From an uncultured Bacteroidales bacterium (GTDB lineage Bacteria; Bacteroidota; Bacteroidia; Bacteroidales; UBA932), in assembly GCA_949294195.1 (NCBI GenBank), contig CASFGK010000016.1, positions 1-64,000 of the forward strand: a DNA stretch of 64,000 bases, in the 5' to 3' direction. A program made the translations under genes and the position numbers. Each line of letters begins with the position of its first letter. Position 1 is the stretch's first letter. Of the stretch, positions 7,132-16,836 are shown piece by piece. The notes beneath the pieces were generated by a model. It made no database searches and was not told the origin of the DNA. It worked only from the letters and a program-made list of their open reading frames with translations.

Positions 7132-9120
7132 TCAGTTGCTTGTCAAAGAATACTCTCCGGCTGTTACAGGCCAGTCAGGATTCTGATAAACGACTGTCGT
7201 GCTTATATCTCCTTCTGTCGTACAGGCAAGGCGGAACACATCGTATGACAGAGGAGAAAGGTAGTTTGCAGGATCAAATGTATATCCGTTGGCTGCAAGA
7301 TCGATATTCCAGGCAAGTTTCCAATGGTCTCCGTCAGACTCCGGAGAAACTCCTGCAACGGAAGCACCGGAGCCATGGGTTCCGTCACCGTAAATCTGAT
7401 CATACAGCGATGCGTAGTGTCCCCAATAATTGAAACCATAGAAAAATGTGTTCTTCATCATGTCAAGAGAACGCCAGCGGTAAAGATCGTCCATACGGAG
7501 ACCGTCTGTAGCATAAAGTTCGCACCTGCGCTCGCGTCTGATGTTATAGAGCACTACATCCACCAATGACGAACCGCTGTATTTTGCCAGATCTTCTTCC
7601 CTTGACAGGTCAGTGGCCGCATTTGTAGCATCTATATCGTCACTTACACCGGCTCTGCGACGGAGAGTTTTCCAGTAATTGGCACCGTCAGAGCTTAGAC
7701 TTCCATCGATCTCGTAGTCAGCTTCCACATAGTTGATATAAGCCTCGGCCACTCTGAAAAGAGGAAGCTGCGTGCTGCCGGGAGAGTTGTAGTCTATGGC
7801 ATCGTCCCTGACAAATCCGAGACGAGGGGCATAGCCGGTAGAAGTACCGTTGACACTTCCGCTCGTTCCAACCCAAGGCATGTAGAAAGAAACACCGTTG
7901 TAGACATAGTCCCCTTCCTTGGCTATGGAACCGGATATTCTCTCATCTCGGTCAGCCAAAGCTTCCGCTATGGTAACGTCGCCCTGATAGCCTGAATTAT
8001 CTGCATAAATAGGCAGTCCGTTCTTCATGAGGAATGTGTTGACAAGTGATCTGGTATAGCCGGTATTGCCACCGCCTACGCCTCCGAATCCTGCCGGATA
8101 CCTGTCAATATTGGAATTGGTAATTCCGTGTGTCGCACCGATGATAGGATTCATGTATTTGGCGTCTTCGCTGAACATACGGGCAAGCAGGACGTCGCTC
8201 ATTGCGTCCAAAGAGCCTATGTTGGTCTGGTTGTATAGGTCGAAATACTTGTCATTCTCATCAAGAGGCCTGAATGATATGACTTCCTGTGCCGATTTAA
8301 TAGCTTCGTCAAGGAAGAAGTTCACTTCCGCTGCATTGTCATAAACGAAGTCAGAATTGTAGTCCATTGCAGCCCCCGGCCACCCTGAATTCCTGTCAGG
8401 CACACGTGCTGTTCCTGCATGGTATTTTTCGAAAGTTCCCTCAAACAGTGCAACACGCGATTTGAAAAGCTGTGCAACCTGCCTGTTCACCCTTCTGTTT
8501 GCCGTAGGCTCGCTGCCCTTGTTCTGAAGGCGTTCAATAGCTTTGTCCAAATCTTCAAGGATAAAGCGTGCCACAACATTCCTCGGCTGACGTTTGTTGG
8601 CCTCCGTACGTGCCGCATAGTCAAGCTCGTCCAGCACTTCTGTGACAATAGGCATATCCCCGTATGTGGTCAGGAACGAATAGTAGACATAAGCCCTGAA
8701 GAAATACATCTCGCCTATGTAGTGCCGGTTAACCGCATTATCCGCAAGGGTCCCGTTCTTGAGATTCTCCTCAGTGCGCTGGAGAAACATGTTGATAGTA
8801 CGGATAGTGCCGAAAGAACCGTAGCTCCCGCTTGAAGGGACCTGGATTCTTCTCATGAGGAAATTGTCGATCTGGCTTCTTCCCACCATGTTGTCGGTTC
8901 CCTGGTCAGCAGTGAAACGTCCCAGTGTACCGTTGGTCCCGGCATGTGTCGGGAACAGTGTATGCATATTGTTGCAATATGCTTCCAGATGCGTAGACTC
9001 TGTAAAGAATGTCTCCGGAGATACATTGGACAAAGGCTCCTTCTCCAGAAAATCAGAGCAGGAAGCAAGCGTAAGCACTCCGACAGACAGAAGCAGTATT
9101 TTGTTTATAATCTGTTTCAT
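7132..9120 (-). CDS. SusD/RagB-like outer-membrane glycan-binding lipoprotein
   Basis: This 662-residue protein begins with a lipoprotein signal (ILLLSVGVLTLASCSDFLEK, Cys21) and has the SusD family start FLEKEPLSNVSPETFFTES. The tetratricopeptide-rich helical body shows IGEMYFFRAYVYYSFLTTYGDMP and RRRAGVSDDIDATN. The C-terminal region has YNIRRERRCELYATDGLRMDDLYRWRS, common in the family. It acts as the lid over the SusC transporter at the cell surface and captures oligosaccharides. It begins 13 nt after susC ends and is clearly cotranscribed. The length is somewhat above the usual 500-600 residues, so a large member of the family. Confidence 0.95.
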   Translation of the reverse strand: MKQIINKILLLSVGVLTLASCSDFLEKEPLSNVSPETFFTESTHLEAYCNNMHTLFPTHAGTNGTLGRFTADQGTDNMVGRSQIDNFLMRRIQVPSSGSYGSFGTIRTINMFLQRTEENLKNGTLADNAVNRHYIGEMYFFRAYVYYSFLTTYGDMPIVTEVLDELDYAARTEANKRQPRNVVARFILEDLDKAIERLQNKGSEPTANRRVNRQVAQLFKSRVALFEGTFEKYHAGTARVPDRNSGWPGAAMDYNSDFVYDNAAEVNFFLDEAIKSAQEVISFRPLDENDKYFDLYNQTNIGSLDAMSDVLLARMFSEDAKYMNPIIGATHGITNSNIDRYPAGFGGVGGGNTGYTRSLVNTFLMKNGLPIYADNSGYQGDVTIAEALADRDERISGSIAKEGDYVYNGVSFYMPWVGTSGSVNGTSTGYAPRLGFVRDDAIDYNSPGSTQLPLFRVAEAYINYVEADYEIDGSLSSDGANYWKTLRRRAGVSDDIDATNAATDLSREEDLAKYSGSSLVDVVLYNIRRERRCELYATDGLRMDDLYRWRSLDMMKNTFFYGFNYWGHYASLYDQIYGDGTHGSGASVAGVSPESDGDHWKLAWNIDLAANGYTFDPANYLSPLSYDVFRLACTTEGDISTTVVYQNPDWPVTAGEYSLTSN

Positions 9121-9133
9121 CGTATGTTATCAA

Positions 9134-12100
9134 TTAAAATGTAAGGTTGATACCGCATGACAGCGTAAAGCTGAGAGGATAGATCAAGTTGTTGGACAAA
9201 GCTTCCGGATCATAGTTTTCAATGAGTTTTGTACCTGTCCAGATGTTGTCGGCAGAGAAGAAGACGCGCAGTCTCTCGATAGCGGCTTTGCGGGTTATAT
9301 GCTGAGGAAGAGTGTATCCTATCTGGACGTTCTTGAGTCTGATGTAAGAAGCATCCTGAAGATACCCTGACTGACGCTGGCGGTTCTGTCCGTTTTCAAA
9401 ACGCGGCCTAGGATAGTATGCGTCAAGGTTAGCTCCGAGAGGGTCTCCTTCCGGACGGAAGTAGTCGAAGTGAGTCTCATAAGCAGTAGAGCTCCACAGA
9501 CCTCCTGCCTGCCCCCAGAATCCCATGCCTTCCAGCCAGTAGTCGCGCTTCCCGACACCCTGGAAGAAAATGCTGAAATCAAGACCTTTGTATTCACCGC
9601 CGATGTTGAGGCCAAAGCGGTATCTAGGAGTATTGTTTCCTATTTTCACCCAGTCTCCGGAGTCATCTACGGTACTCTCTCCGGTGGTTATCTCTCCGTC
9701 CCCGTCAACATCCTTGTACATGATATCTCCGGCTCCCCAGCCGCCGACACCCTGCAGTCTGCTCTGATCCACATATGCCAGATGCTCATCCATCTCCTCC
9801 TGTGTCTTTGCAATACCTTCAGTGACATATCCCCAGATTTCGCCTATTTCCTGTCCGACATAATAGGTATTGAGGCTGTTGCTTGCATTAGGATATTCCG
9901 TCACGAATGAACGGGAGTCCGAAAGATTGAATGCTACATTGTAGTTGAAGTCCCCTATATGGTCTCTCCACTCCAGCTGGAGTTCCCAACCACGGGTACG
10001 GAGAGAAGTATTGTTCATTGACGGAGCTGATGTTCCCACGATTGGGGATATCTCCTCCGCAGGTCCGACCATATCTTCAGTATCACGGATGAACCAGTTG
10101 AAATAACCTGTAAACCTGTTGTCAAACGCACCCCAGTCAAGACCGACATTGTAGCTGTAGATTTTCTCCCATGTCAGGCCGAGCGCCACCATACCAGGAG
10201 CTCCGGCAGAATTGGACTTGGAGTCAGGAGACAGCAGCCAGGCGCTTCCTGTATCAGGACTGCCTACTGTAAATCCCTGAGTAGCATACGTAGGATACCA
10301 GTTATTTGTATTCTGGTTTCCGAGCGATCCCCATGAACCTCTGATTTTCAAAAGATTGACCCAATCCTTAGCATTACCCCAGAACGGTTCGTTGGCTATA
10401 TTCCATGCAAGAGAAACCGATGGGCTGTTCACCCATCTGCTTCCTTTACGGAAACGGGATGAGCCGTCTCTCCTGAAAGATACCTGCAGGAGATACCTTT
10501 CCGCAAAATTATAGTTGATACGTGCGAAATAGCCGAGAGTGGACCAGTCGCTCATCGTATTGGTACCGGAAGTCTCTCCTGTTGCAGTATTGATTGTAGG
10601 AAGAGAGTCGGATATCACATCATTGCGCTGCATGTTCATGCTGTTGATGAAATAGCTCTCGCTGTTGTAACCGGCCATTGCCTTGAAGTTGTGCCGGCCC
10701 CAGACGGCAGCATATTCGGCATATGCGGATGATGTGAGCAACTGATTCTGCCACACTTCGCTGTACACCATAGTCTGTCCGGCTGCCTCTGTCACGCTTC
10801 CGCCCTGCCACTGTTCCTGCACAGGCTGGTCGTTCTTGTCGTAGAGAAAGACTTTGGCCTTGTTGTATTTGTTCTGATAACTTCCTCCACGGAATGCCAG
10901 ATCCCCCACTATGGTAAGTCCTTTTACAGGAGTGATGATAAGGCTTCCCTGAGTGAAATACGTATCCTGGACCGTATCCGAGCGTCCTCCTTGCTGCAAC
11001 TGAGGAATCTTAGGGTTCCTGGTATAGTGACCGTTCGGGTCAGTAAGCGGCATGTTGGGATGCAGTTTGGTTATCTCCTGGAAGAAAGTGTCTCCGTTCA
11101 GCTTTATATATGAAGGCATGCTGATTTCTTCTCTTGTGAAGCGTGAGTTGAACTCTATCCTGAGCCACTTGGTAATGTCGGCACTGACACGGCCGGATAC
11201 ATTATAACGGGTCTTTGACTCATCGGAAAAATTCAACTGCCCGTCCTGGGTCATGAAAGCGCCTGACACGTAGTACTGCACCCGATCCGTTCCTCCTGAC
11301 ACGCTCAGGTTGTGCTCGTGCCCGAACGATGTCTTGTCCAGAAAAAGCCTAGGCCAGTTTACATTAGCCCAAGTGGTAGTATTGAAAGGATACAGGTTTC
11401 CTGCCTGTGAACCGTTGAGGTCACAGGTCGTGTCTATTTCACCTGCCATATACTTCTGGATATTCTCTACAGTCTGTTGGTTGATGACACTGTAGTTGTC
11501 ATATCCGTTGTTCATCTGACCGGCGTTCATATAAAGAGCCCAACGGTAGGAATCCATCATATCCGGAATACGGGTAGGACGTGACCAGCGGAAATTGTTT
11601 GAATAGGTGATGCTGGCCCTGCCTTTCTCTCCTTTCTTTGTAGTCACAAGTACCACTCCGAACGGAGCTCTGGATCCGTAAATGGCGGAAGAAGCCGCAT
11701 CCATAAGCACCGATATGCTTGCGATATCCTGAGGATTGAGAGTATTGATATCTCCTTCAACCCCGTCTATCAGAATAAGCGGCGAAGCACTTGAACCTGT
11801 CCCAAGGTTACCCGTACCGCGAATATTGAAAGAAGGCGTGGCATCAAGACGTCCTCCCTGGGAAGGCATGCTGATGTTTAGGCCAGGAACAACGCCTTGA
11901 AGGGCCTGGCCGACAGAAGTCACAGGGCGCGAATCAAGGGCTTTTGTGTCGACAGATGCGACAGCCCCGGTCAAGTCGATTTTCTTCTGGGTACCGAATC
12001 CGACCACGACCACTTCATCAAGAAGCTCGGTATCGTCTTCCATAATGACATTCAACGGGTTGCCGTTCCATGTCAGTTCCACGGTCTTATAGCCGATTGA

Positions 12101-12374
12101 CTGGAACAGAAGAATGTCCCCTTCCTTTACGTTGTCAAGAATGAACTTTCCATCAAGATCAGTAGATGCACCGATGGTCGTGCCTTTCACAGAGACAGCA
12201 ACTCCTATAAGAGCCTCTCCTTTGCTGTCAGTAACTAATCCAGAGCAATGCTCTGTCTGCTCAGATGCCTGTACGGCCGGGAGTGTCCCCCCCAGTTGAT
12301 GCGAAAGCTGTGCCGGCGGACAATAGCGCAAGCATGAGCACAAGCTCCCGTGCTTTAAAACTTTTAAAGAGCAT
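9134..12374 (-). CDS. SusC-like TonB-dependent transporter, frame interrupted in the signal-peptide region
   Basis: The body is a complete SusC protein. A carboxypeptidase-regulatory-like domain (GLVTDSKGEALIGVAVSVKG) comes first, then a plug with DEVVVVGFGTQKK, VPGLNISMPSQGG, ILIDGVEGDINTLNP and SAIYGSRAPFGVVLVTTKKG. A 22-strand barrel follows, ending GINLTF. It imports oligosaccharides with the SusD partner. The natural ATG at 12374 opens a perfect signal peptide (LVLMLALLSAGTAFA, then STGG) but in another frame, which stops at 12261. The frames meet at a seven-G run at 12287-12293; six G would join them. As read, only a frame starting at a TTG (12343) without a signal peptide is open. This is either a phase-variable OFF state or a one-base sequence error. 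Confidence 0.85.
12287..12293 (-). repeat. Seven-base homopolymer (G7 on the coding strand) at the susC frameshift
   Basis: The plus strand has CCCCCCC here. Upstream of it the signal peptide is in one frame, downstream the mature SusC is in another. Deleting one base restores a single frame reading AFASTGGTLPAVQASEQ. The tract sits just after the probable signal-peptidase site, a position where slippage would switch surface display on and off. Confidence 0.8.
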
Positions 12375-12433
12375 AAAGGTTATTAATTTAGTTAGTAAAA
12401 TGTAGACCGGCTTCACACTCAGCCGGAATTTTG

Positions 12434-12441
12434 CAAAGTTA
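12434..12441 (-). promoter_or_regulatory. Promoter -7 box of the susCD operon
   Basis: CAAAGTTA on the plus strand reads TAACTTTG toward susC, matching TAnnTTTG. The transcript would start near 12428, about 55 nt before the ATG at 12374. No clean TTTG lies 19-21 nt further upstream, as is common for activator-dependent PUL promoters. Confidence 0.5.
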
Positions 12442-12482
12442 TATTTTTTTTGAAATTACGATAATATGAAAAAAGAAATTTG

Positions 12483-12512
12483 AAAAAAAATACGGCGGAT
12501 ATCCGCCGTATT
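12483..12512 (-). terminator. Intrinsic terminator after the esterase gene
   Basis: TACGGCGGATATCCGCCGTA at 12491-12510 is a perfect 20-bp palindrome. On the minus strand it is followed by a run of eight T. It separates the esterase transcript from the susCD promoter. Confidence 0.8.
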
Positions 12513-12538
12513 CCGACAATGCGATTTCCGCCGCACGC

Positions 12539-13711
12539 TCATTTGAAAAGTCTCCCGGCAAAGTCAGCAAGGTAGATCCTCCAGTTGCGCCAGATATGGC
12601 CCCCGTCAGTCTCTATATATACATACGGATAGCCATGCCCGTCCAGATAGGAGCGGAGCTTTGTATTCTCATCATACAGAAAATCTGTATTCCCGATGGC
12701 TATATAATAGAGTTCCAATCCGTTGGAGAACTGTTTCGCTATCTTGGAATCAAAATCGTCATATACGCCCCCGACACCGTTTTCAGGATTCCTGACCGCA
12801 GCGGAGAACAGGCCTACATAGTCGAACATATTCTCGTACTGCTTGGAGATGTGGAACGAATGGAAGCCGCCCATAGACAATCCCGCAATCGCGCGTCCGG
12901 ATTTCTTCCTGATTGTACGGTAATGGGAATCAACGTAATTCACAATATCCATAAATGCAGACTCATAGGACCCTTCCATCGTTTTCATCGGCCTTGTCAT
13001 CGGCTGGTAGAGACCTTCCGGTCCCTCTCCGGGAGCCGAAGGGAGTCCTGCATTCCCGTTAGGCATCACGACTATCATCGGCTCCGCCTTCCCTTGGGCG
13101 ATAAGGTTGTCAAATACCTGAGCCGCACGTCCGAGAGTCACCCATGCGTCTTCATCTCCGCCCATTCCGTGCAGAAGATACAGTACCGGATACCTTCTGT
13201 TACCGGAATCCTCATAGCCTGCCGGAGTATATACAGTCATACGCCGATGCATGCCGAGTCCCGGAGAATCGTACCACACCTTGGATACGGTGCCGTGCCC
13301 ATCCTTGCAGGCATTGTACAAGTCTCCCTTACCACCAGGTATAATGAAGATATTCATCATGGAACGAACGTCTCTCATCAGGAAAACATTGGAGGGATCC
13401 AGCATCTGAAGCCCGTCCACAATGAATGCGTAGCTGTAAAGCTCTGAGTCAAGCGGACCTGTAGTCAGACTCCATACTCCTCCTTCTCCCTCAACAAGCC
13501 CGGCTTTTCCCCAGCCTCCGTTTTCATTTTCAAAGCAGTCTCCTGTAACCTCGACCTTCACTGCCTTGGGGGCATAGAGACGGAAAGTCACGGAATTGTC
13601 TCCGTTGATCTGAGGGGACATGACGCCTTCCTTTGTAAAAATGGCCTGCTGTGCAGATACGGCAGCAGGAAGCAGTATCGCTGCAACAAGAATAAAGAAA
13701 ATCTTTTTCAT
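12539..13711 (-). CDS. Secreted esterase with N-terminal E-set domain (CE1/esterase D-like)
   Basis: The 390-residue protein has a signal peptide (IFFILVAAILLPAAVSAQ) and a beta-sandwich E-set/CBM48-like domain (about 20-120, NSVTFRLYAPKAVKVEVTGD). An alpha/beta-hydrolase of the esterase D (putative esterase) family completes it. Visible motifs are YPVLYLLHGMGGDEDAW, the nucleophile elbow AGLSMGGFHSF and a late catalytic His in ETDGGHIWRNW. Relatives with this layout deacylate plant or mucin glycans (feruloyl or acetyl esterases of CE1). The gene has its own promoter box and terminator, so it is a separate unit beside the PUL, though it may serve the same glycan. The acyl group removed cannot be read. 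Confidence 0.85.
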   Translation of the reverse strand: MKKIFFILVAAILLPAAVSAQQAIFTKEGVMSPQINGDNSVTFRLYAPKAVKVEVTGDCFENENGGWGKAGLVEGEGGVWSLTTGPLDSELYSYAFIVDGLQMLDPSNVFLMRDVRSMMNIFIIPGGKGDLYNACKDGHGTVSKVWYDSPGLGMHRRMTVYTPAGYEDSGNRRYPVLYLLHGMGGDEDAWVTLGRAAQVFDNLIAQGKAEPMIVVMPNGNAGLPSAPGEGPEGLYQPMTRPMKTMEGSYESAFMDIVNYVDSHYRTIRKKSGRAIAGLSMGGFHSFHISKQYENMFDYVGLFSAAVRNPENGVGGVYDDFDSKIAKQFSNGLELYYIAIGNTDFLYDENTKLRSYLDGHGYPYVYIETDGGHIWRNWRIYLADFAGRLFK

Positions 13712-13730
13712 ACAGTTATCGGTTTTGGTC

Positions 13731-13738
13731 CAAAGTTA
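13731..13738 (-). promoter_or_regulatory. Promoter -7 box of the esterase gene
   Basis: CAAAGTTA reads TAACTTTG toward the esterase gene, identical to the susC box. It lies 20 nt before the ATG at 13711, implying a short leader. No good -33 TTTG was seen. Confidence 0.5.
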
Positions 13739-13741
13739 TAT

Positions 13742-13779
13742 AAAAAAAACGGCCTGTCATTCCATGATGGCAGGTCGTT
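13742..13779 (-). terminator. Intrinsic terminator after htpG
   Basis: A 12-bp stem with two wobble or mismatched positions pairs 13748-13759 with 13768-13779. On the minus strand it is followed by eight T. It lies 57 nt beyond the htpG stop. Confidence 0.75.
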
Positions 13780-13835
13780 TTATCAGATATTCCGGTCCAG
13801 AAACGCGGTCATCGCCCTGGACAGCGGTCCGTCTG

Positions 13836-15836
13836 TCACTTCAGATAGGCGTCTGCAACTACTTTCTCGCTTCTGGAGATGAAGTCGCTCAGGTCCTTGC
13901 CTTTCAGCATGCCGTTGGCGAGCAATGCCAGATCCGTAATCTGTTTGAGGATCTCATTCCTGGACGCAAACGCCTCCAGATCAGCCTTATGCTCTTCCGC
14001 TGCAGCATTCTTCGCGTCTGTAGCGGCTTTCTTCTGCTCTTCTGTGGCATCCTTCGGAGCATCCTCAACGGCAGCCTGCGGTTTCACTTCCGCCTGCTTT
14101 GCTTCCATAATCCTGGCTACCAAAGGATTCTGCATATTGACCGTAATGTTGTACGAAGCAGGCATCTCCCCATAGAAATTCATTCCTCCGCCCAGAGATG
14201 ACATCTCGCGATAACGGCGCATGAACTCGGACTGGGTTATGGCGATAGGAGCGGCATTCTCTCCGAGATTGTCAGCAACTACATAATACTGGTTCTCCTT
14301 CGGAAGCACAGACTGGAAAATGGTATTCAAATCCGCTTTCTCTGCATCTCCAAGCTCCGGTTTTATCTTGTCCTCCTTAGGTACAAGGTTGTCGATAGTA
14401 TCGGAGTCCACACGGGCGAACCTGCTGTTCTCAAGCTTCATCTCAAGCATGTTCACAAAGTGCGAATCAAGCTGGCAGTCCATCAGAAGGACATCATACC
14501 CCTTGTTTTTTGCAGCCTCGATGAACGGATACTGGGACTCCGGATCAGTGGCATACAGGAAGACTGTTTTCTTGTCCTTGTCTGTCTGTGCGCCTTCTAT
14601 TGCTTTCCTGTAGTCGTCTATGCTGAAATATTTGCCGTCCGTATTCTTGAGCAGACAGAACTTCATGGCCCTTTCGCAGAACTTCTCGTCACTGAGCATG
14701 CCGTACTCGATGAAGAGTTTCAGGTTGTCCCATTTCTTTTCAAGGGACTCGCGCTCGTTCTTGAAGATCTCTTCAAGGCGGTCTGCGACCTTACGTGTGA
14801 TATAGCCTGATATCTTCTTGACGTTTGCATCACTCTGAAGGTAGCTTCTGGAAACGTTCAGAGGGATGTCCGGAGAATCGATCACGCCGTGCAGAAGAGT
14901 CAGGAAGTCCGGAACGATATTGTCCACTGAATCAGTGACGAACATCTGGTTGCAGTAGAGCTGTATCTTGTTCCTGGTTATTTCCATCCTGTCCTTTATC
15001 TTAGGGAAGTACAGTATACCTGTCAGATGGAACGGATAGTCCACATTCAGATGGATATAGAACAGCGGCTCCTCCTGCATCGGGTACAGAGTCCTGTAGA
15101 ACTCCATGTAATCCTCCGGTTTGAGGTCGGCAGGCTTCCTGGTCCACAGAGGCTCTGTCCCGTTGATTACATTGTCCTTGTCAGTATCGGCATACTTGCC
15201 GTCCTTCCATTCCTGCTCCTTTCCGAAAATTACCGGCACAGGCATGAACTTGCAGTATTTGTCCAGCAGGGTCTGGATACGGCCTTTAGTGGCGAACTCG
15301 GCATCCTCGTCATCTATATAGAGGGTGATTTCCGTACCTCTTTCCGACTTGTCGCTGTCTGTCATTTCATACTCCGGACTTCCGTCGCATGTCCATTTGA
15401 CTGCCTTCGCCCCTTCCTTCCATGACAGTGTATCTATAGTGACCTTCTTTGACACCATGAAAGCGGAATAGAATCCAAGCCCGAAATGGCCTATGATATT
15501 GCCGATCTGGTCCTTGTATTTCTCAAGGAATTCCCCGGCACTTGAAAATGCTATCTGGTTGATATACTGGTCGACCTCCTCGGCTGTCATGCCCAGCCCG
15601 TTATCGATCACCTTCAAAGTCCTGGCATCCTCGTCCAGGACAATCCTGACATTCAGTTCCCCAAGCTCTCCCTTGAACTCGCCGGACGCTGCAAGAGCCT
15701 TCATCTTCTGGTCGGCATCCACGGCATTGGCCACAAGCTCTCTAAGGAAGATCTCATGGTCAGAATAAAGGAACTTCTTGATCACCGGGAATATGTTCTC
15801 GGTGGTAACACCGATTTTACCTTTTGTCTCACTCAT
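13836..15836 (-). CDS. htpG: Molecular chaperone HtpG (bacterial Hsp90)
   Basis: The 666-residue cytosolic ATP-dependent chaperone folds or holds client proteins during stress. The N-terminal GHKL ATPase shows FLRELVANAVDADQ, VIDNGLGMTAEEV and IGHFGLGFYSAFMV. The middle domain has PLNVSRSYLQ, and the C-terminal part contains an alanine- and lysine-rich charged insert (about residues 590-620, EDAPKDATEEQKKAA) before the dimerisation region. It is longer than the E. coli protein but matches Bacteroidota HtpG. The gene stands alone with a terminator downstream. A loose TGG-N10-TTG-like match is present upstream, not strong enough to call. Confidence 0.96.
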   Translation of the reverse strand: MSETKGKIGVTTENIFPVIKKFLYSDHEIFLRELVANAVDADQKMKALAASGEFKGELGELNVRIVLDEDARTLKVIDNGLGMTAEEVDQYINQIAFSSAGEFLEKYKDQIGNIIGHFGLGFYSAFMVSKKVTIDTLSWKEGAKAVKWTCDGSPEYEMTDSDKSERGTEITLYIDDEDAEFATKGRIQTLLDKYCKFMPVPVIFGKEQEWKDGKYADTDKDNVINGTEPLWTRKPADLKPEDYMEFYRTLYPMQEEPLFYIHLNVDYPFHLTGILYFPKIKDRMEITRNKIQLYCNQMFVTDSVDNIVPDFLTLLHGVIDSPDIPLNVSRSYLQSDANVKKISGYITRKVADRLEEIFKNERESLEKKWDNLKLFIEYGMLSDEKFCERAMKFCLLKNTDGKYFSIDDYRKAIEGAQTDKDKKTVFLYATDPESQYPFIEAAKNKGYDVLLMDCQLDSHFVNMLEMKLENSRFARVDSDTIDNLVPKEDKIKPELGDAEKADLNTIFQSVLPKENQYYVVADNLGENAAPIAITQSEFMRRYREMSSLGGGMNFYGEMPASYNITVNMQNPLVARIMEAKQAEVKPQAAVEDAPKDATEEQKKAATDAKNAAAEEHKADLEAFASRNEILKQITDLALLANGMLKGKDLSDFISRSEKVVADAYLK

Positions 15837-15934
15837 AATTATTGTCGTTTTTGATTATTTCCAAATTTTCCAACAGATTTTCCGTTCCTTGCGGCCGGAA
15901 AAGCAATGACTCCAAGTCAAAATATGTTCCAACG

Positions 15935-15960
15935 AAAAAGGACTGACAAGATGTCAGTCC
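15935..15960 (-). terminator. Intrinsic terminator after the lipoprotein gene
   Basis: GGACTGACA at 15940-15948 and TGTCAGTCC at 15952-15960 form a perfect 9-bp stem with a 3-nt loop. The minus strand then reads TTTTT. It follows the lipoprotein stop by about 30 nt. Confidence 0.8.
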
Positions 15961-15991
15961 CTATGCCGCCACAATATACAGCCTCCGGCCG

Positions 15992-16789
15992 TTATGCATC
16001 ATACGGGTACGGTTGCCTGCTGACTTCGTAATATATTGAATAATCCCCGCCATCCTCCTGGCAGACAATAACGCACCAGTCCTTCTCCAGTCCGTCCCTT
16101 GAGATATTGACGAGGAACTTTCCGACAACCTTGCCGATACATGCCGTGTCCCAGTCGTACCCGTCATCATCATATACATAGGTGCATGGTCCGTCCACAC
16201 TGGAGAATTCCGATACATAGCCGTTGCCGGCCGTCTCTTTCCCGGACACTTCCAGAGTCCCGGCATAAGTGCTGTCAATCTTGGACATACCGGTGAAATC
16301 AAGCTGCATTTCCACGCCGAACTCCTCAATCCGGGCCTTAACACTCCAACTTCCCTCACCTTCACACTTGAAGGTGGCATCCATATAAGCCCCTGAATAG
16401 TAATACAGTCCGTCTATACCGTAAAAGTTTTCCGCTGACCATTCCGCACCGGTTTCCATGATGGATTTTCCTCCGGTATCTATTACCGTACCTTCATAGA
16501 AATCCAGATAGTCTTCCCCTTCTGCGGAATATACGAAAGTATTCCCCTCACCGGGGAAAACCTTACCGTGCAGCCGGGACTTTTCCTGCTCCTCCGGCGG
16601 GAGTGAAAGATACTCGTCGACATCAAGCATCAGGACCATGTACTCCGCACCGGGCAGGATATAGGAAGACAGTACCGTCCTGCCGTAATTTATGAGCGTA
16701 TCGTCTGTCACCATGAAATCTTCTCCTTCATCCACCTTACACGAAACCGCCGACAAAAGAACAGCTGCAAATGGCAAAAACCTTTTCAT
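15992..16789 (-). CDS. Hypothetical lipoprotein
   Basis: I start at the ATG at 16789 (MKRFLPFAAVLLSAVSCKVDEG), which gives a clean lipoprotein signal with the acylated Cys at residue 17. The frame stays open 27 nt further, but that adds a polar start before the signal. The mature part (about 250 residues) is acidic and aromatic, with beta-rich segments such as YVLMLDVDEYLSLPPEEQE, GEDYLDFYEGTVIDTGG and KARIEEFGVEMQLDFTG. No known domain is recognised. It resembles surface or periplasmic proteins of unknown role in Bacteroidales. It is read from the same strand as the outer-membrane protein 47 nt upstream, and a terminator follows. Confidence 0.65.
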   Translation of the reverse strand: MKRFLPFAAVLLSAVSCKVDEGEDFMVTDDTLINYGRTVLSSYILPGAEYMVLMLDVDEYLSLPPEEQEKSRLHGKVFPGEGNTFVYSAEGEDYLDFYEGTVIDTGGKSIMETGAEWSAENFYGIDGLYYYSGAYMDATFKCEGEGSWSVKARIEEFGVEMQLDFTGMSKIDSTYAGTLEVSGKETAGNGYVSEFSSVDGPCTYVYDDDGYDWDTACIGKVVGKFLVNISRDGLEKDWCVIVCQEDGGDYSIYYEVSRQPYPYDA

Positions 16790-16836
16790 ATCAAAACAGC
16801 AAATATTATCAGTCAAACATATTTAAAACATAATTG

